From contig JAFZSL010000030.1 in the NCBI GenBank assembly GCA_017619375.1, positions 1 through 42,014 on the forward strand: a stretch of 42,014 nucleotides of DNA, written 5' to 3'. Source of the DNA: Prevotella sp. Lineage in GTDB: Bacteria > Bacteroidota > Bacteroidia > Bacteroidales > Bacteroidaceae. A program made the translations under genes and the position numbers. Under the pieces are notes generated by a model, which was given only the letters and a program-made list of their open reading frames with translations, was not told the origin of the DNA and ran no database searches. This document shows, one piece after another, positions 16,388-23,150 of this stretch (the first letter of the stretch is position 1; each line of letters opens with the position of its first letter).

Positions 16388-16403
16388 TAACTTTGCAAAA
16401 GTA
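16388..16403. promoter_or_regulatory. Back-to-back -7 boxes between two divergent genes
   Basis: TAACTTTG (16388-16395, plus) directly abuts CAAAAGTA (16396-16403), which reads TACTTTTG on the minus strand. Both fit TAnnTTTG; -33 elements are weak. The plus box would serve the sigma gene at 16510 and the minus box the TonB-domain gene ending upstream at 16256, giving leaders of about 100-140 nt. The minus leader also contains ACGTTGTA...TACAACGT (about 16284-16346). Nothing else was seen in 16257-16509. Confidence 0.45.
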
Positions 16404-16509
16404 TTGTAATTTTGTGACATAAATACAGAAAATCACTTTTTTTGCAAATAGGGGTATTGGGTTTTGCCTTTCGAAGGTCTTATAACTGAATAGAGCCAAA
16501 AAGACAAAT

Positions 16510-17001
16510 ATGGACTACAGTAGACAATGGTTTGGACACTTGTTCAAGGACAACTATCCGATGATGTATCGCATGGCGTTCTCAATGGTGGAGAACGCCG
16601 ACGATGCGAAGGATGCCGTGAACCAAGTGTTCACCCAGATGTGGAGAGGGAAACCCAATGTGAACGAAGGCAGCGTCAGAGGCTATCTGCTGGCAGCCAC
16701 ACGCAACCAATGCCTGCACATCCTCAGGCAGCGGCAACTGCAACGCCAACTGGAGGAAGAGTTGCAGCGAGATGAGGAAGTACATCAGGATGAAGCGAGA
16801 AAGGAATTGATGCAGGAACTGCAACAGGTTATCGAAGACAACCTGACGGAACAAGACCGACGTGTGCTGCAACTGCACTATGACGAGGAAATGACCTACG
16901 CGGAGACAGCGACGGTGCTGGGCATCAGTACGGCGGCAGTGAACAAGCACATCACCCGGTCGCTGGCAAAAATCAGACAAACCCTTAAAATTGCAAAGTA
17001 A
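16510..17001 (+). CDS. ECF-type RNA polymerase sigma factor
   Basis: 163 residues. Region 2 about 8-75 (LFKDNYPMMYRMAFSMV, DDAKDAVNQVFTQMW, LLAATRNQCLHILRQRQL). Region 4 about 105-160 (LTEQDRRVLQLHYDEEMTY, AETATVLGISTAAVNKHIT). An unusually Glu/Gln-rich stretch (about 78-103) links the two. The gene lies 1 bp before the anti-sigma/TonB/plug protein at 17003 and is probably held inactive by that protein's N-terminus. The transmembrane partner here is not a FecR, unlike in the operon at 2266-5997. Confidence 0.93.
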   Translation: MDYSRQWFGHLFKDNYPMMYRMAFSMVENADDAKDAVNQVFTQMWRGKPNVNEGSVRGYLLAATRNQCLHILRQRQLQRQLEEELQRDEEVHQDEARKELMQELQQVIEDNLTEQDRRVLQLHYDEEMTYAETATVLGISTAAVNKHITRSLAKIRQTLKIAK

Positions 17002-17002
17002 G

Positions 17003-18550
17003 ATGAAAACAGAAGATATCGACAAGAAAATAGGCATGCCTGACGTGGACGCAGAATGGGAAAAGTTCGAGCGCGAGGTCATCGACAAGGAGTCCACATC
17101 CAACAAGAGCGTCATCATGTGGGGACTATCCATCGCTGCGTCCATCGCACTGGTGGCAGGCATCTTCCTTTGGGGAAATGTCTTCAAAGAACAGAAAGAC
17201 AATACTTTGGCCAAGGTGGAGCAACCTGCCACACCAAAGACCCAAGAAGAAGTCACAACTACACCAAAGACAAATGCGGTATCAGAGGAAAAAATAGATG
17301 CTGAGAACAATAGGGTTTCAGAGAAAGATATTGCCTCTGAGAGGAAGACGGTTTCCGAGCCTGTGCAACGCCCTGTTGGAGAAATGCTCACCATGACCAC
17401 CCCTTCGGATAGGGAGGGGAATAAGGAGGACAATGGCAACAAGGCTGTTGAGGAACCCGTCAAGCAAGAGAAAATATTTTCCGTTGTAGAGCAAAATCCC
17501 AGTTTTCAGGGAGGCAACAGGGCTTTAGAGGAATTTATCAAGACCAACCTGAGGTATCCTGACCTGGCAATGGAATATGGTGCAAAGGGCAGGGTAGTCA
17601 TGAGTTGCTTGATAGACAGTTTGGGATACGTGTCAGACGTCAAAGTCGCTAAGTACTTGAGGATGAGTTACGATACCTTGCGCTTGAGCCAGGAGACTGT
17701 GGAAAGACAAGAGCAGGTGAAGGAGCTGATCACCCAACAGTTGGGTGAAGAGAGCATACGTGTCCTCAGTCAGATGCCGAGGTGGAGTCCGGGTAAGATG
17801 TATGGTAAGGTGCGGAGTGTGAGATACAATGTACCTGTTCAGTTTCAGTTCACAGATGACGAGCGGCAAACGTTTCTTGCCCAAAAGGCACTTCAGACCC
17901 GCATTGCCGGACTTGACATCGTTTCTACATCGGCAGACTTAGGTACGAATAATGTCATGCGACTTAGAGGGAACCGCAACATCAACGACTCCATTCTCAT
18001 TGTGGTCAACGGCACGCCACTGCTTGATTCACGGAACAACATTTCAACCGATTGGACAAGATTGACATTGGACTTGTATAAGAAAGGACAGTTCATTCAT
18101 GGTATCGAAGTGTTCAAAGACGAGGAGAAAATCAAACAATATGGCGAGCGGGGCAAAAACGGAGTGATATCAATCACCACGACACCCGACACACTTTGTG
18201 ACGCCTACATCCGCGAGCATCCAGAACTGAAGCAGAGCCGTCGACGCGTAGAGGGCTACGTCATGAATGAAAAAGGCGAGCCGCTTGCCGATGCATGGGT
18301 AGGTACAACAGCCGGTGCCGCCACCGACTCCGAAGGACATTTCGCTCTCTGGCTGCCCCTGACACAAAAAGAACTATTGGCTACCTGCACAGGTTACAAA
18401 AGTTCACGGCAGCAAGTAGACCATGCAAATCCCACGCTCATCTTCCATCTGGAAAAACAAATCTCCCTGAAAGACGTGAAAATCGTACCCCGTGGAAAAA
18501 AGGAAACGGAGGGGGAGGCCATACCGATAAAAGAAATACGCATTCGCTAA
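17003..18550 (+). CDS. Inner-membrane protein: anti-sigma-like N-terminus, TonB C-terminal domain, receptor-plug-like and carboxypeptidase-regulatory domains
   Basis: 515 residues from the ATG at 17003, 1 bp after the sigma gene stop. Residues 1-37 are short, charged and cytoplasmic (DVDAEWEKFEREV, typical of anti-sigma heads). The membrane segment is 38-58 and a Thr/Glu-rich linker runs to about 158. Residues 160-284 form a TonB_C domain (NPSFQGGNRALEEFIKTNL, QMPRWSPGKMYGKV) with an internal insertion at about 220-250. Residues 297-394 resemble a TonB-receptor plug (TRIAGLDIVST, NVMRLRGNRNINDSILIVV, ERGKNGVISITT). Residues 416-484 are a carboxypeptidase-regulatory-like fold (VEGYVMNEKGEPLADAWVG). 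There is no barrel, so the plug is detached from its usual context. The chain could sense or bind an outer membrane receptor and release the sigma factor. Confidence 0.85.
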   Translation: MKTEDIDKKIGMPDVDAEWEKFEREVIDKESTSNKSVIMWGLSIAASIALVAGIFLWGNVFKEQKDNTLAKVEQPATPKTQEEVTTTPKTNAVSEEKIDAENNRVSEKDIASERKTVSEPVQRPVGEMLTMTTPSDREGNKEDNGNKAVEEPVKQEKIFSVVEQNPSFQGGNRALEEFIKTNLRYPDLAMEYGAKGRVVMSCLIDSLGYVSDVKVAKYLRMSYDTLRLSQETVERQEQVKELITQQLGEESIRVLSQMPRWSPGKMYGKVRSVRYNVPVQFQFTDDERQTFLAQKALQTRIAGLDIVSTSADLGTNNVMRLRGNRNINDSILIVVNGTPLLDSRNNISTDWTRLTLDLYKKGQFIHGIEVFKDEEKIKQYGERGKNGVISITTTPDTLCDAYIREHPELKQSRRRVEGYVMNEKGEPLADAWVGTTAGAATDSEGHFALWLPLTQKELLATCTGYKSSRQQVDHANPTLIFHLEKQISLKDVKIVPRGKKETEGEAIPIKEIRIR

Positions 18551-18638
18551 TGATTCCATTGTCTTTATTCTGGAATGAGTGGTGAAAGCCATCTACAGCC
18601 ATGCCATAACAAAATATAAAACAAACGCATTATATTAC

Positions 18639-19517
18639 ATGATGAAAAGACTTGTATTTTTCTTTATATTGACACTCGTGTCCTTGAACATGCATGCCAC
18701 AGGTCAGGAAGGTGACATCATCTATATCGACGGTGAGTATTGGGAACTGTTGGGCAAACCAGTCTATGCAGACTCCGTACTCAGTCGAGAATTGAAGGAA
18801 GCATTGCCAAAAGGACGTGGCTATACCACATCAAACTGGGCAGGCTACACGGCATTTTGGAGCATCCAGCAAGAGCAACTCTGTCTGGACAGCATACAGT
18901 ATGAGATATACAATGCCGACCCTAAGAAGAGCAGGACGGAATGTCTGCCCTCAGATACACTGCATCGCGTGTTCAGTAAATACATCGACGGGAAGCGCAT
19001 CGTTGCCACATGGTTCAATGGAGACATCCGCTTGGCAAAAGGAAAAATGATTTACTATGTGCATTCGGGTTTCGAGAGGAACTACGAAAACGAGAGACTT
19101 GTCACCCTCGACCACGGGAAGGTTTGCGAGATGAAAGACTTTCAGAACTATTTCGTGGAGGGGTTCTCCTTTGATCGTTCTTCCTCTGGTCGCTGGCCAG
19201 GCAAGAATATGCAGCCAATGACTAATGTGAAACTGCATGAGGTGTTCCCCCTGCACATGGAGAATTATCCAGAACTGGCTGATGTCAAGCAAATCGTGTT
19301 CAGTGTCAAGCGGGCTCGTGTCGATGCACAGGGGCATCTTGTCGAGTGCGAGGTGAGGGTGTTAAGACCTAAAGACGTAGAGTGCAGCCCACGTCTTGCC
19401 GCCGAGATGGCTGAAGCGATGAAAGCCTATCATCCTTGGCTTGTCTCCTACATCAACGGCGAGTTTCGCGGCTATGGTATTCAAGGATACTCTTTCCCAT
19501 ATATATTGGACAAGTGA
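18639..19517 (+). CDS. Secreted protein of unknown function, possible degenerate TonB C-terminal domain
   Basis: 292 residues from the ATG at 18639; ATG 18642 is equally possible. A signal peptide covers about 1-22 (LVFFFILTLVSLNMHATG). The mature N-terminal part (GDIIYIDGEYWELLGKPV, then WAGYTAFWSIQQEQLCLD) belongs to a type of Bacteroidales secreted protein I have seen only as hypothetical. The last about 75 residues (VKQIVFSVKRARVDAQGHL, MAEAMKAYHPWLVSY) follow a TonB_C-like pattern weakly. It lies 88 bp behind the TonB/plug protein and is probably co-transcribed. No catalytic residues are evident. Confidence 0.75.
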   Translation: MMKRLVFFFILTLVSLNMHATGQEGDIIYIDGEYWELLGKPVYADSVLSRELKEALPKGRGYTTSNWAGYTAFWSIQQEQLCLDSIQYEIYNADPKKSRTECLPSDTLHRVFSKYIDGKRIVATWFNGDIRLAKGKMIYYVHSGFERNYENERLVTLDHGKVCEMKDFQNYFVEGFSFDRSSSGRWPGKNMQPMTNVKLHEVFPLHMENYPELADVKQIVFSVKRARVDAQGHLVECEVRVLRPKDVECSPRLAAEMAEAMKAYHPWLVSYINGEFRGYGIQGYSFPYILDK

Positions 19518-19601
19518 TGAACACTCATGTCGCGCTGCCCATTTGGAATTGCTGCAGAAAAAGATGTCAAGCGAGGTCTCATTCATTAATGTTCTAAACA
19601 T

Positions 19602-20060
19602 ATGCCAAATAAGATGAAAATGATAATCAATTCCACCTTGTGGATGCTTTTCTTGGCAATTATAACAAGTGTGTTTTCCTGCAAATCTCTTGAACATAAG
19701 CAGGAAATAACCCAATATGATAAAATGACACGAAAGAATGTCTATATGGTTGTTGAGGAGATGCCAAAATATAAAGGTGGTGATGGCGTGTTCCTAAAAG
19801 AACTTGTCAATAATATCCAATATGTTTATTCGGAAAACGACAATCTCCAAACAAGAGTGCAGGTGCAATTTGTTATTGACAAAAAGGGACATTTAATAGG
19901 TGCGAGAATTTACGGGAAGGAATCCGATGCATTATCTGATTTTGAAAAAGCAGTATTGAAGGCGTTATGTTTATTGAATGATTGGCAAGCAGGCAGACAA
20001 GATGACAAACCAGTCAACGTATTAATAACAAAGACAATAAATATATGTCCTAATCCGTGA
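19602..20060 (+). CDS. Small lipoprotein with TonB C-terminal-like domain
   Basis: 152 residues from the ATG at 19602; ATG codons 4 and 6 are alternatives. The N-terminus is a lipoprotein signal (MLFLAIITSVFSCKS, Cys at about 27). The rest is close to a TonB_C domain: VEEMPKYKGGDGVFLKELV, RVQVQFVIDKKGHLIGARI, LLNDWQAGRQDDKPVNV. It lacks the cytoplasmic and transmembrane parts of a TonB, so it would sit as a lipid-anchored stand-alone domain. It follows the secreted unknown by 84 bp. Its base composition is more A/T-rich than its upstream neighbours. Confidence 0.8.
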   Translation: MPNKMKMIINSTLWMLFLAIITSVFSCKSLEHKQEITQYDKMTRKNVYMVVEEMPKYKGGDGVFLKELVNNIQYVYSENDNLQTRVQVQFVIDKKGHLIGARIYGKESDALSDFEKAVLKALCLLNDWQAGRQDDKPVNVLITKTINICPNP

Positions 20061-20074
20061 ACTCTGATGATGCC

Positions 20075-20200
20075 ATGTTGAAAAAGGCATTGACCATCTA
20101 TTTATTGTTATTTGTGTCAATCACATTGGAAGCACAAATAGGAATTGTGATGGAAACGCAGGATTTTTTTAGGTGCCAGACAATACGTCCAATGCTATGA
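20075..20200 (+). pseudogene. Signal-peptide gene fragment with probable frameshift
   Basis: From the ATG at 20075 a clear signal peptide is read (MLKKALTIYLLLFVSITL, then EAQ), followed by about 20 residues and a stop at 20198-20200. At the run of seven T (20164-20170) a one-base shift gives a more protein-like continuation (FLGARQYVQCYEYIIGI) to a stop about 20 codons later. It is either a truncated secreted-protein gene or a very small secreted peptide. The remaining 20201-20292 holds only a -7 box (TATCTTTG, 20246-20253) for the next gene. Confidence 0.4.
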
Positions 20201-20292
20201 ATACATTATAGGTATATAGATTCCTCTTATATCAAAACAAAAGATTATCTTTGTGATGGATATTAGACAAAGCAATCAAGCCTATAATATGT

Positions 20293-20850
20293 ATGAATAA
20301 CAGTCACATTTCAAAATCATCCGTCACTATCAAGCAAGTATCTTGCGATGATGCATTCTATAAAACCATAGAAAAAGAATTTGAGGAGAATGATACCAAT
20401 GCCAAAACGTTTTGGAATCTTCTATATGGTGAGGATACACGACGTTCATCCCCAAGGCTGCTGGCCATCTCCGTGGAAGGACAATTGATGGGCTATGTCG
20501 TCACATTTGATTTCTTCCAAGCAACCTACATCACGTGCCTTCAAATCAATGAGGCGCATCGGGGAGAAGGGTTCGGTTCCATGCTTTTGCAGCATGTATG
20601 CAAAGAACCCAACCGCACTTTTGTGCTGCTCACTGACGTGGCGATGAGCGACAGCGAACAACTGGCCGTTTGTGTTCGAAGGAAAATGTTTTATCTCAAA
20701 AATGGTTTCAGAACAGTGCCTGTCAAATGGCATAGTGAATATTATTACAAGTATGATGTCCATGTCAAGGGCCCAGACTTGGAATTGGGTTCGCTGCTGG
20801 CGGTATTGAGAAAGGGAAGAGAGATATGGAACACTGCGTATTTGGCGTAG
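20293..20850 (+). CDS. GNAT-family N-acetyltransferase
   Basis: 185 residues. The acetyl-CoA loop is Arg90-Gly-Glu-Gly-Phe-Gly95 in INEAHRGEGFGSMLLQ, after a strand rich in hydrophobic residues (TYITCLQI). Late strands include FYLKNGFRTVPVKW. Such enzymes move an acetyl group to an amine on a small molecule or protein; the substrate is not predictable. A -7 promoter box is at 20246-20253. Two terminator-like hairpins follow the stop, so it is a one-gene unit. Confidence 0.85.
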   Translation: MNNSHISKSSVTIKQVSCDDAFYKTIEKEFEENDTNAKTFWNLLYGEDTRRSSPRLLAISVEGQLMGYVVTFDFFQATYITCLQINEAHRGEGFGSMLLQHVCKEPNRTFVLLTDVAMSDSEQLAVCVRRKMFYLKNGFRTVPVKWHSEYYYKYDVHVKGPDLELGSLLAVLRKGREIWNTAYLA

Positions 20851-20857
20851 ATAACTC

Positions 20858-20951
20858 AGAGGGTGTGTCAAAATGAAGTGAACCCTCTATTTTGTAAAAA
20901 ATGCTCAAAGGGGATGTGTCAAAATGAAAAATTGACACATCCCCGGTTTTT
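20858..20951 (+). terminator. Two tandem terminator-like hairpins
   Basis: First: AGAGGGT (20858-20864) pairs with ACCCTCT (20882-20888), then ATTTTG. Second: GGGGATGTGTCAA (20910-20922) pairs perfectly with TTGACACATCCCC (20932-20944), then GGTTTTTG. Both contain TGTGTCAAAATGAA, so the pair looks like a duplication. The second is a strong intrinsic terminator for the GNAT gene. Confidence 0.8.
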
Positions 20952-21008
20952 GTTACACGATTATTTTGTTGAAGACTCCCCCTTTCTGCCGACGGGAGAC
21001 ACGATGGC

Positions 21009-21124
21009 TCATTCTTTTTTCAGTTCGGCAAAACCCTTGTCCACTTCCTTGCAGTCGGCACTTGGTGCCTTGGTCACTTCGTCTGCCGAAACGGGGTCGG
21101 TTTGAGGAGATTCCTTTTCACCAA
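21009..21124 (-). pseudogene. Out-of-frame C-terminal tail of the alpha/beta hydrolase
   Basis: Directly after the hydrolase stop the minus strand stays open in another frame for about 40 codons (LIGEKESPQTDPVSADEV, TKAPSADCKEVDKGFAEL, KKE, stop 21009-21011). A change of one base in the run AATTTTTGA at the junction would join it to the hydrolase. The codons look coding. Confidence 0.55.
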
Positions 21125-22186
21125 TCAAAAATTCTTTCTGACGCCCTGCCAATCGGGGAATTTCATCTTCAGGTATTCGTCATCGAGGAAGAGGGCGGAT
21201 TGCCCCACCTGGCCTTTCAACTGCCAGTCGAGCCATTTCACCACAGCCTTGGAATAGTTGCCGCCATGTTTCTCGTAATATGTGCCGCTGTGTCCGTCCT
21301 TCGAATTGAGCATCACCACGGGGATGTTGTCGGCTATGCGCTCGTAATCTTTCTGCGCATTGGCGTATGCGATGTCGCCAGGGCCGCCGATCATGTAGAA
21401 CATCGGTGTGTGGAGGTTCTTGAGCGACTCCTTCGTCGACCCCATCATCTCCATGTCGCCGATGCCTGAGTTCAGCATCACACAGGTCTTGATGCGGGGG
21501 TCGTGGGCGACGCCTAACACTTGTGCACCACCGCACGACTGTCCCATTGCTGCCACATGGTCGAGGTCGAGGCAATGGTAGTATTCTGAGCCAGAGGTGG
21601 CGTTCTGGTCGGTCAGCCAGTCGAGCACCTCGAGCAGCATCTTGGGATAAGTGCTGAATTGAGGGGCGGCGGGCTGCTGTTTCTTGCTTTTCTTGGCGTT
21701 TTTGGCGGCTTGCTCTCTCTGTTTGGCTTGCTTCTCTTGACGGGCCTTGATTTCCTCGGGGGTCAACGGAAGGATTTTCTCGCCATTGGCCATGATCACC
21801 TCGCCTTTGGTCTCGGGATAAGCCGACTTCAAGACCCCTCTCCATTGCGCCATCACATCCTCCTCGTCATACGGGCCTATGGCGGCGGCCACATAACCGT
21901 AGGATGCCACTTCGCTCAACAGCAGGCGCATCTCCACGTTGTTGTTGAAACAGGCACCGTTGGCATAGACGATGACGGGTAGGGCACCTTGTTTTGCCAC
22001 CACTTCCTTTAGGTTCTGTGGACGATACACCGTGAAACCGGTACATGAGGCGTCGCCTACCACTTCCGATTTGAACGGTCCCGTGCCGCCTTCTTCCACA
22101 ATCTGCCTTTGAGTGGTCTGGGCATTCATCAGCCCGACGCTTGCAGCGGACAACATGACCGCCATGAATATTCTTTTCATTCCCAT
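21125..22186 (-). CDS. Exported alpha/beta hydrolase (dienelactone-hydrolase / chlorophyllase-like)
   Basis: 353 residues (ATG at 22186 or 22180) with a signal peptide ending about residue 22 (ASVGLMNAQ). The alpha/beta hydrolase fold shows the oxyanion strand LPVIVYANGACFNN, the nucleophile elbow Gly-Gln-Ser-Cys-Gly-Gly (VAAMGQSCGGAQVLGVAHD) and a late histidine in SKDGHSGTYYE; the acid is probably in MIGGPGDIAY. A highly charged Lys/Gln/Ala-rich insertion (about residues 145-172) interrupts the fold as a probable helical lid. It likely cleaves an ester outside the cytoplasm; the substrate is unknown. The frame may have lost a 40-residue tail to a frameshift at its 3' end. The promoter box is at 22230-22237. 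Confidence 0.85.
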   Translation of the reverse strand: MGMKRIFMAVMLSAASVGLMNAQTTQRQIVEEGGTGPFKSEVVGDASCTGFTVYRPQNLKEVVAKQGALPVIVYANGACFNNNVEMRLLLSEVASYGYVAAAIGPYDEEDVMAQWRGVLKSAYPETKGEVIMANGEKILPLTPEEIKARQEKQAKQREQAAKNAKKSKKQQPAAPQFSTYPKMLLEVLDWLTDQNATSGSEYYHCLDLDHVAAMGQSCGGAQVLGVAHDPRIKTCVMLNSGIGDMEMMGSTKESLKNLHTPMFYMIGGPGDIAYANAQKDYERIADNIPVVMLNSKDGHSGTYYEKHGGNYSKAVVKWLDWQLKGQVGQSALFLDDEYLKMKFPDWQGVRKNF

Positions 22187-22229
22187 AGTTTGTTGTTTGT
22201 TGGATGGTTGATAAATGAATTAGTTCTTG

Positions 22230-22237
22230 CAAAAATA
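22230..22237 (-). promoter_or_regulatory. -7 promoter box of the hydrolase gene
   Basis: TATTTTTG on the minus strand, 43 nt before the ATG. It shares a 17-nt identical context with the box at 8365-8372. The -33 element is not clear. Confidence 0.5.
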
Positions 22238-22381
22238 CCATTTTTTCACAATACAATACGTCCAAACTCCATTTTTTTGATGATAAAACGGCATTTTCCT
22301 GAAAACAGCCTGAAATATTTATGGAAAATGATGCCTGGTGTCATGCTACGCAGACTTTTGTCTTTTTTTTCACCATAAATG

Positions 22382-22412
22382 TTTGGTGGTTGTCAAAAAA
22401 GATGTATATTTG
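22382..22412 (+). promoter_or_regulatory. Promoter of the reverse transcriptase locus
   Basis: TTTG (22382-22385), 19 nt, TATATTTG (22405-22412): an exact fit to the Bacteroidetes consensus. It predicts a start of transcription near 22419 and a leader of about 50 nt before the ATG at 22468. No second promoter was seen before the reverse transcriptase, so one transcript should cover partner gene, intergenic RNA and reverse transcriptase. Confidence 0.8.
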
Positions 22413-22467
22413 CAATCTGCTCAACTGTTTGAAGTTGGGTGAATGTAAAACCAAATATATTACTGCT

Positions 22468-22989
22468 ATGGATTTTATAAAGGTATTGTTGAAACTGGTG
22501 GGACTCGCCAAGGAATACATTGACGAATCACCCAAGCAAGCCGCCCCTGCGCGGCAGCCTCGGTACGAACCGCGACAGGAAGAGCCCGTTGTCGTGGAAA
22601 GGGAGAAGACCGCCGAAGAATGGGAAGCCTATTTCAGGGAAATCCTGTCGAGTGAGTTCTCTGCCTACAGCGTTCGTGAGAAAGTACCGGTCACGGATAT
22701 CGCAGGATTTGCCAACGATGAGTTCAAACTCTACAAGAAACGCCCTTATCAGGCCTACAAAGCCGAATGGGGCCAGCCATACACCTTCGTGCTGGAAAAA
22801 GACGGAAAGGCTAAGGGGGTGGTGATGCTCGGCAACGGCCACAGTCACTACAACAATGTCAAATACCTGATAGCAAGGGTGTATGCCAAGAAACTGGGTG
22901 TTCCCTACATCAACTTCTACACGCAGATGGAAAATGAGAGAGGTTATGTCATTGGGCGCATCCGCAAGTTTTTGAACGGGGAGGCATGA
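22468..22989 (+). CDS. Small protein of unknown function, partner of the reverse transcriptase
   Basis: 173 residues from the ATG at 22468; a longer frame from 22321 is excluded by the promoter at 22382-22412. An N-terminal amphipathic helix (MDFIKVLLKLVGLAKEYI) is followed by a Pro/Arg/Glu-rich linker (about 22-50) and a compact domain (about 50-173) with EWEAYFREILSSEFSAYSV, GQPYTFVLEKDGKAKGVVM, GHSHYNNVKYLIARVYAKK and NERGYVIGRIRKFL. The domain end recalls small nuclease-like folds of the DUF2726/restriction-endonuclease kind, but I see no complete D...ExK site, so this is only a guess. It precedes the reverse transcriptase by 161 bp on the same transcript. Confidence 0.78.
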   Translation: MDFIKVLLKLVGLAKEYIDESPKQAAPARQPRYEPRQEEPVVVEREKTAEEWEAYFREILSSEFSAYSVREKVPVTDIAGFANDEFKLYKKRPYQAYKAEWGQPYTFVLEKDGKAKGVVMLGNGHSHYNNVKYLIARVYAKKLGVPYINFYTQMENERGYVIGRIRKFLNGEA

Positions 22990-23002
22990 TACTCGAAGAG
23001 AC

Positions 23003-23141
23003 AAGGAAAAAGGGGATGCAGCACGGCTGTGCCTGCGATGGAGGCAGCCTTGGCCATTTCTAATGGTTTTGCAGGCAACAGGGCAAGGTACCCTCTTGTG
23101 ATCAGCAATTTTGCTGATTCAAAATCTTTCCCCTTTTTCTT
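23003..23141 (+). ncRNA. Structured intergenic RNA candidate closed by a 12-bp stem, upstream of the reverse transcriptase
   Basis: The 161 bp between the two genes fold as a closed unit. GGAAAAAGGGGA (23005-23016) pairs with TCCCCTTTTTCT (23129-23140), 12 pairs counting one G.U, plus a further A-T. Inside are GCAG-CAC-GGCT-GTG-c-CTGC (about 23018-23036), a CCAT-TTCTA-ATGG hairpin (about 23054-23066) and the perfect ATCAGCAA-TT-TTGCTGAT hairpin (23101-23118). The spacer has no gene and is longer than needed for a same-strand pair. The position just before a reverse transcriptase suggests a template/primer or binding RNA, in the manner of retrons, but this is inference. Confidence 0.55.
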
Positions 23142-23150
23142 CTTTTCATC

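Noticed and set aside
16582-17463. A 293-codon minus-strand open frame
   Set aside because: It lies opposite the ECF sigma gene and the TonB/plug gene, both well supported on the plus strand; its Ser/Leu-rich product looks like an antisense artefact.
22990-23150. Calling the spacer and reverse transcriptase a retron
   Set aside because: The layout is similar, but the reverse transcriptase lacks the retron VTG motif and has GIPTSPFLAN and a maturase-like C-terminus, and no priming guanosine with matching a1/a2 ends could be shown. It is left as an RNA candidate.
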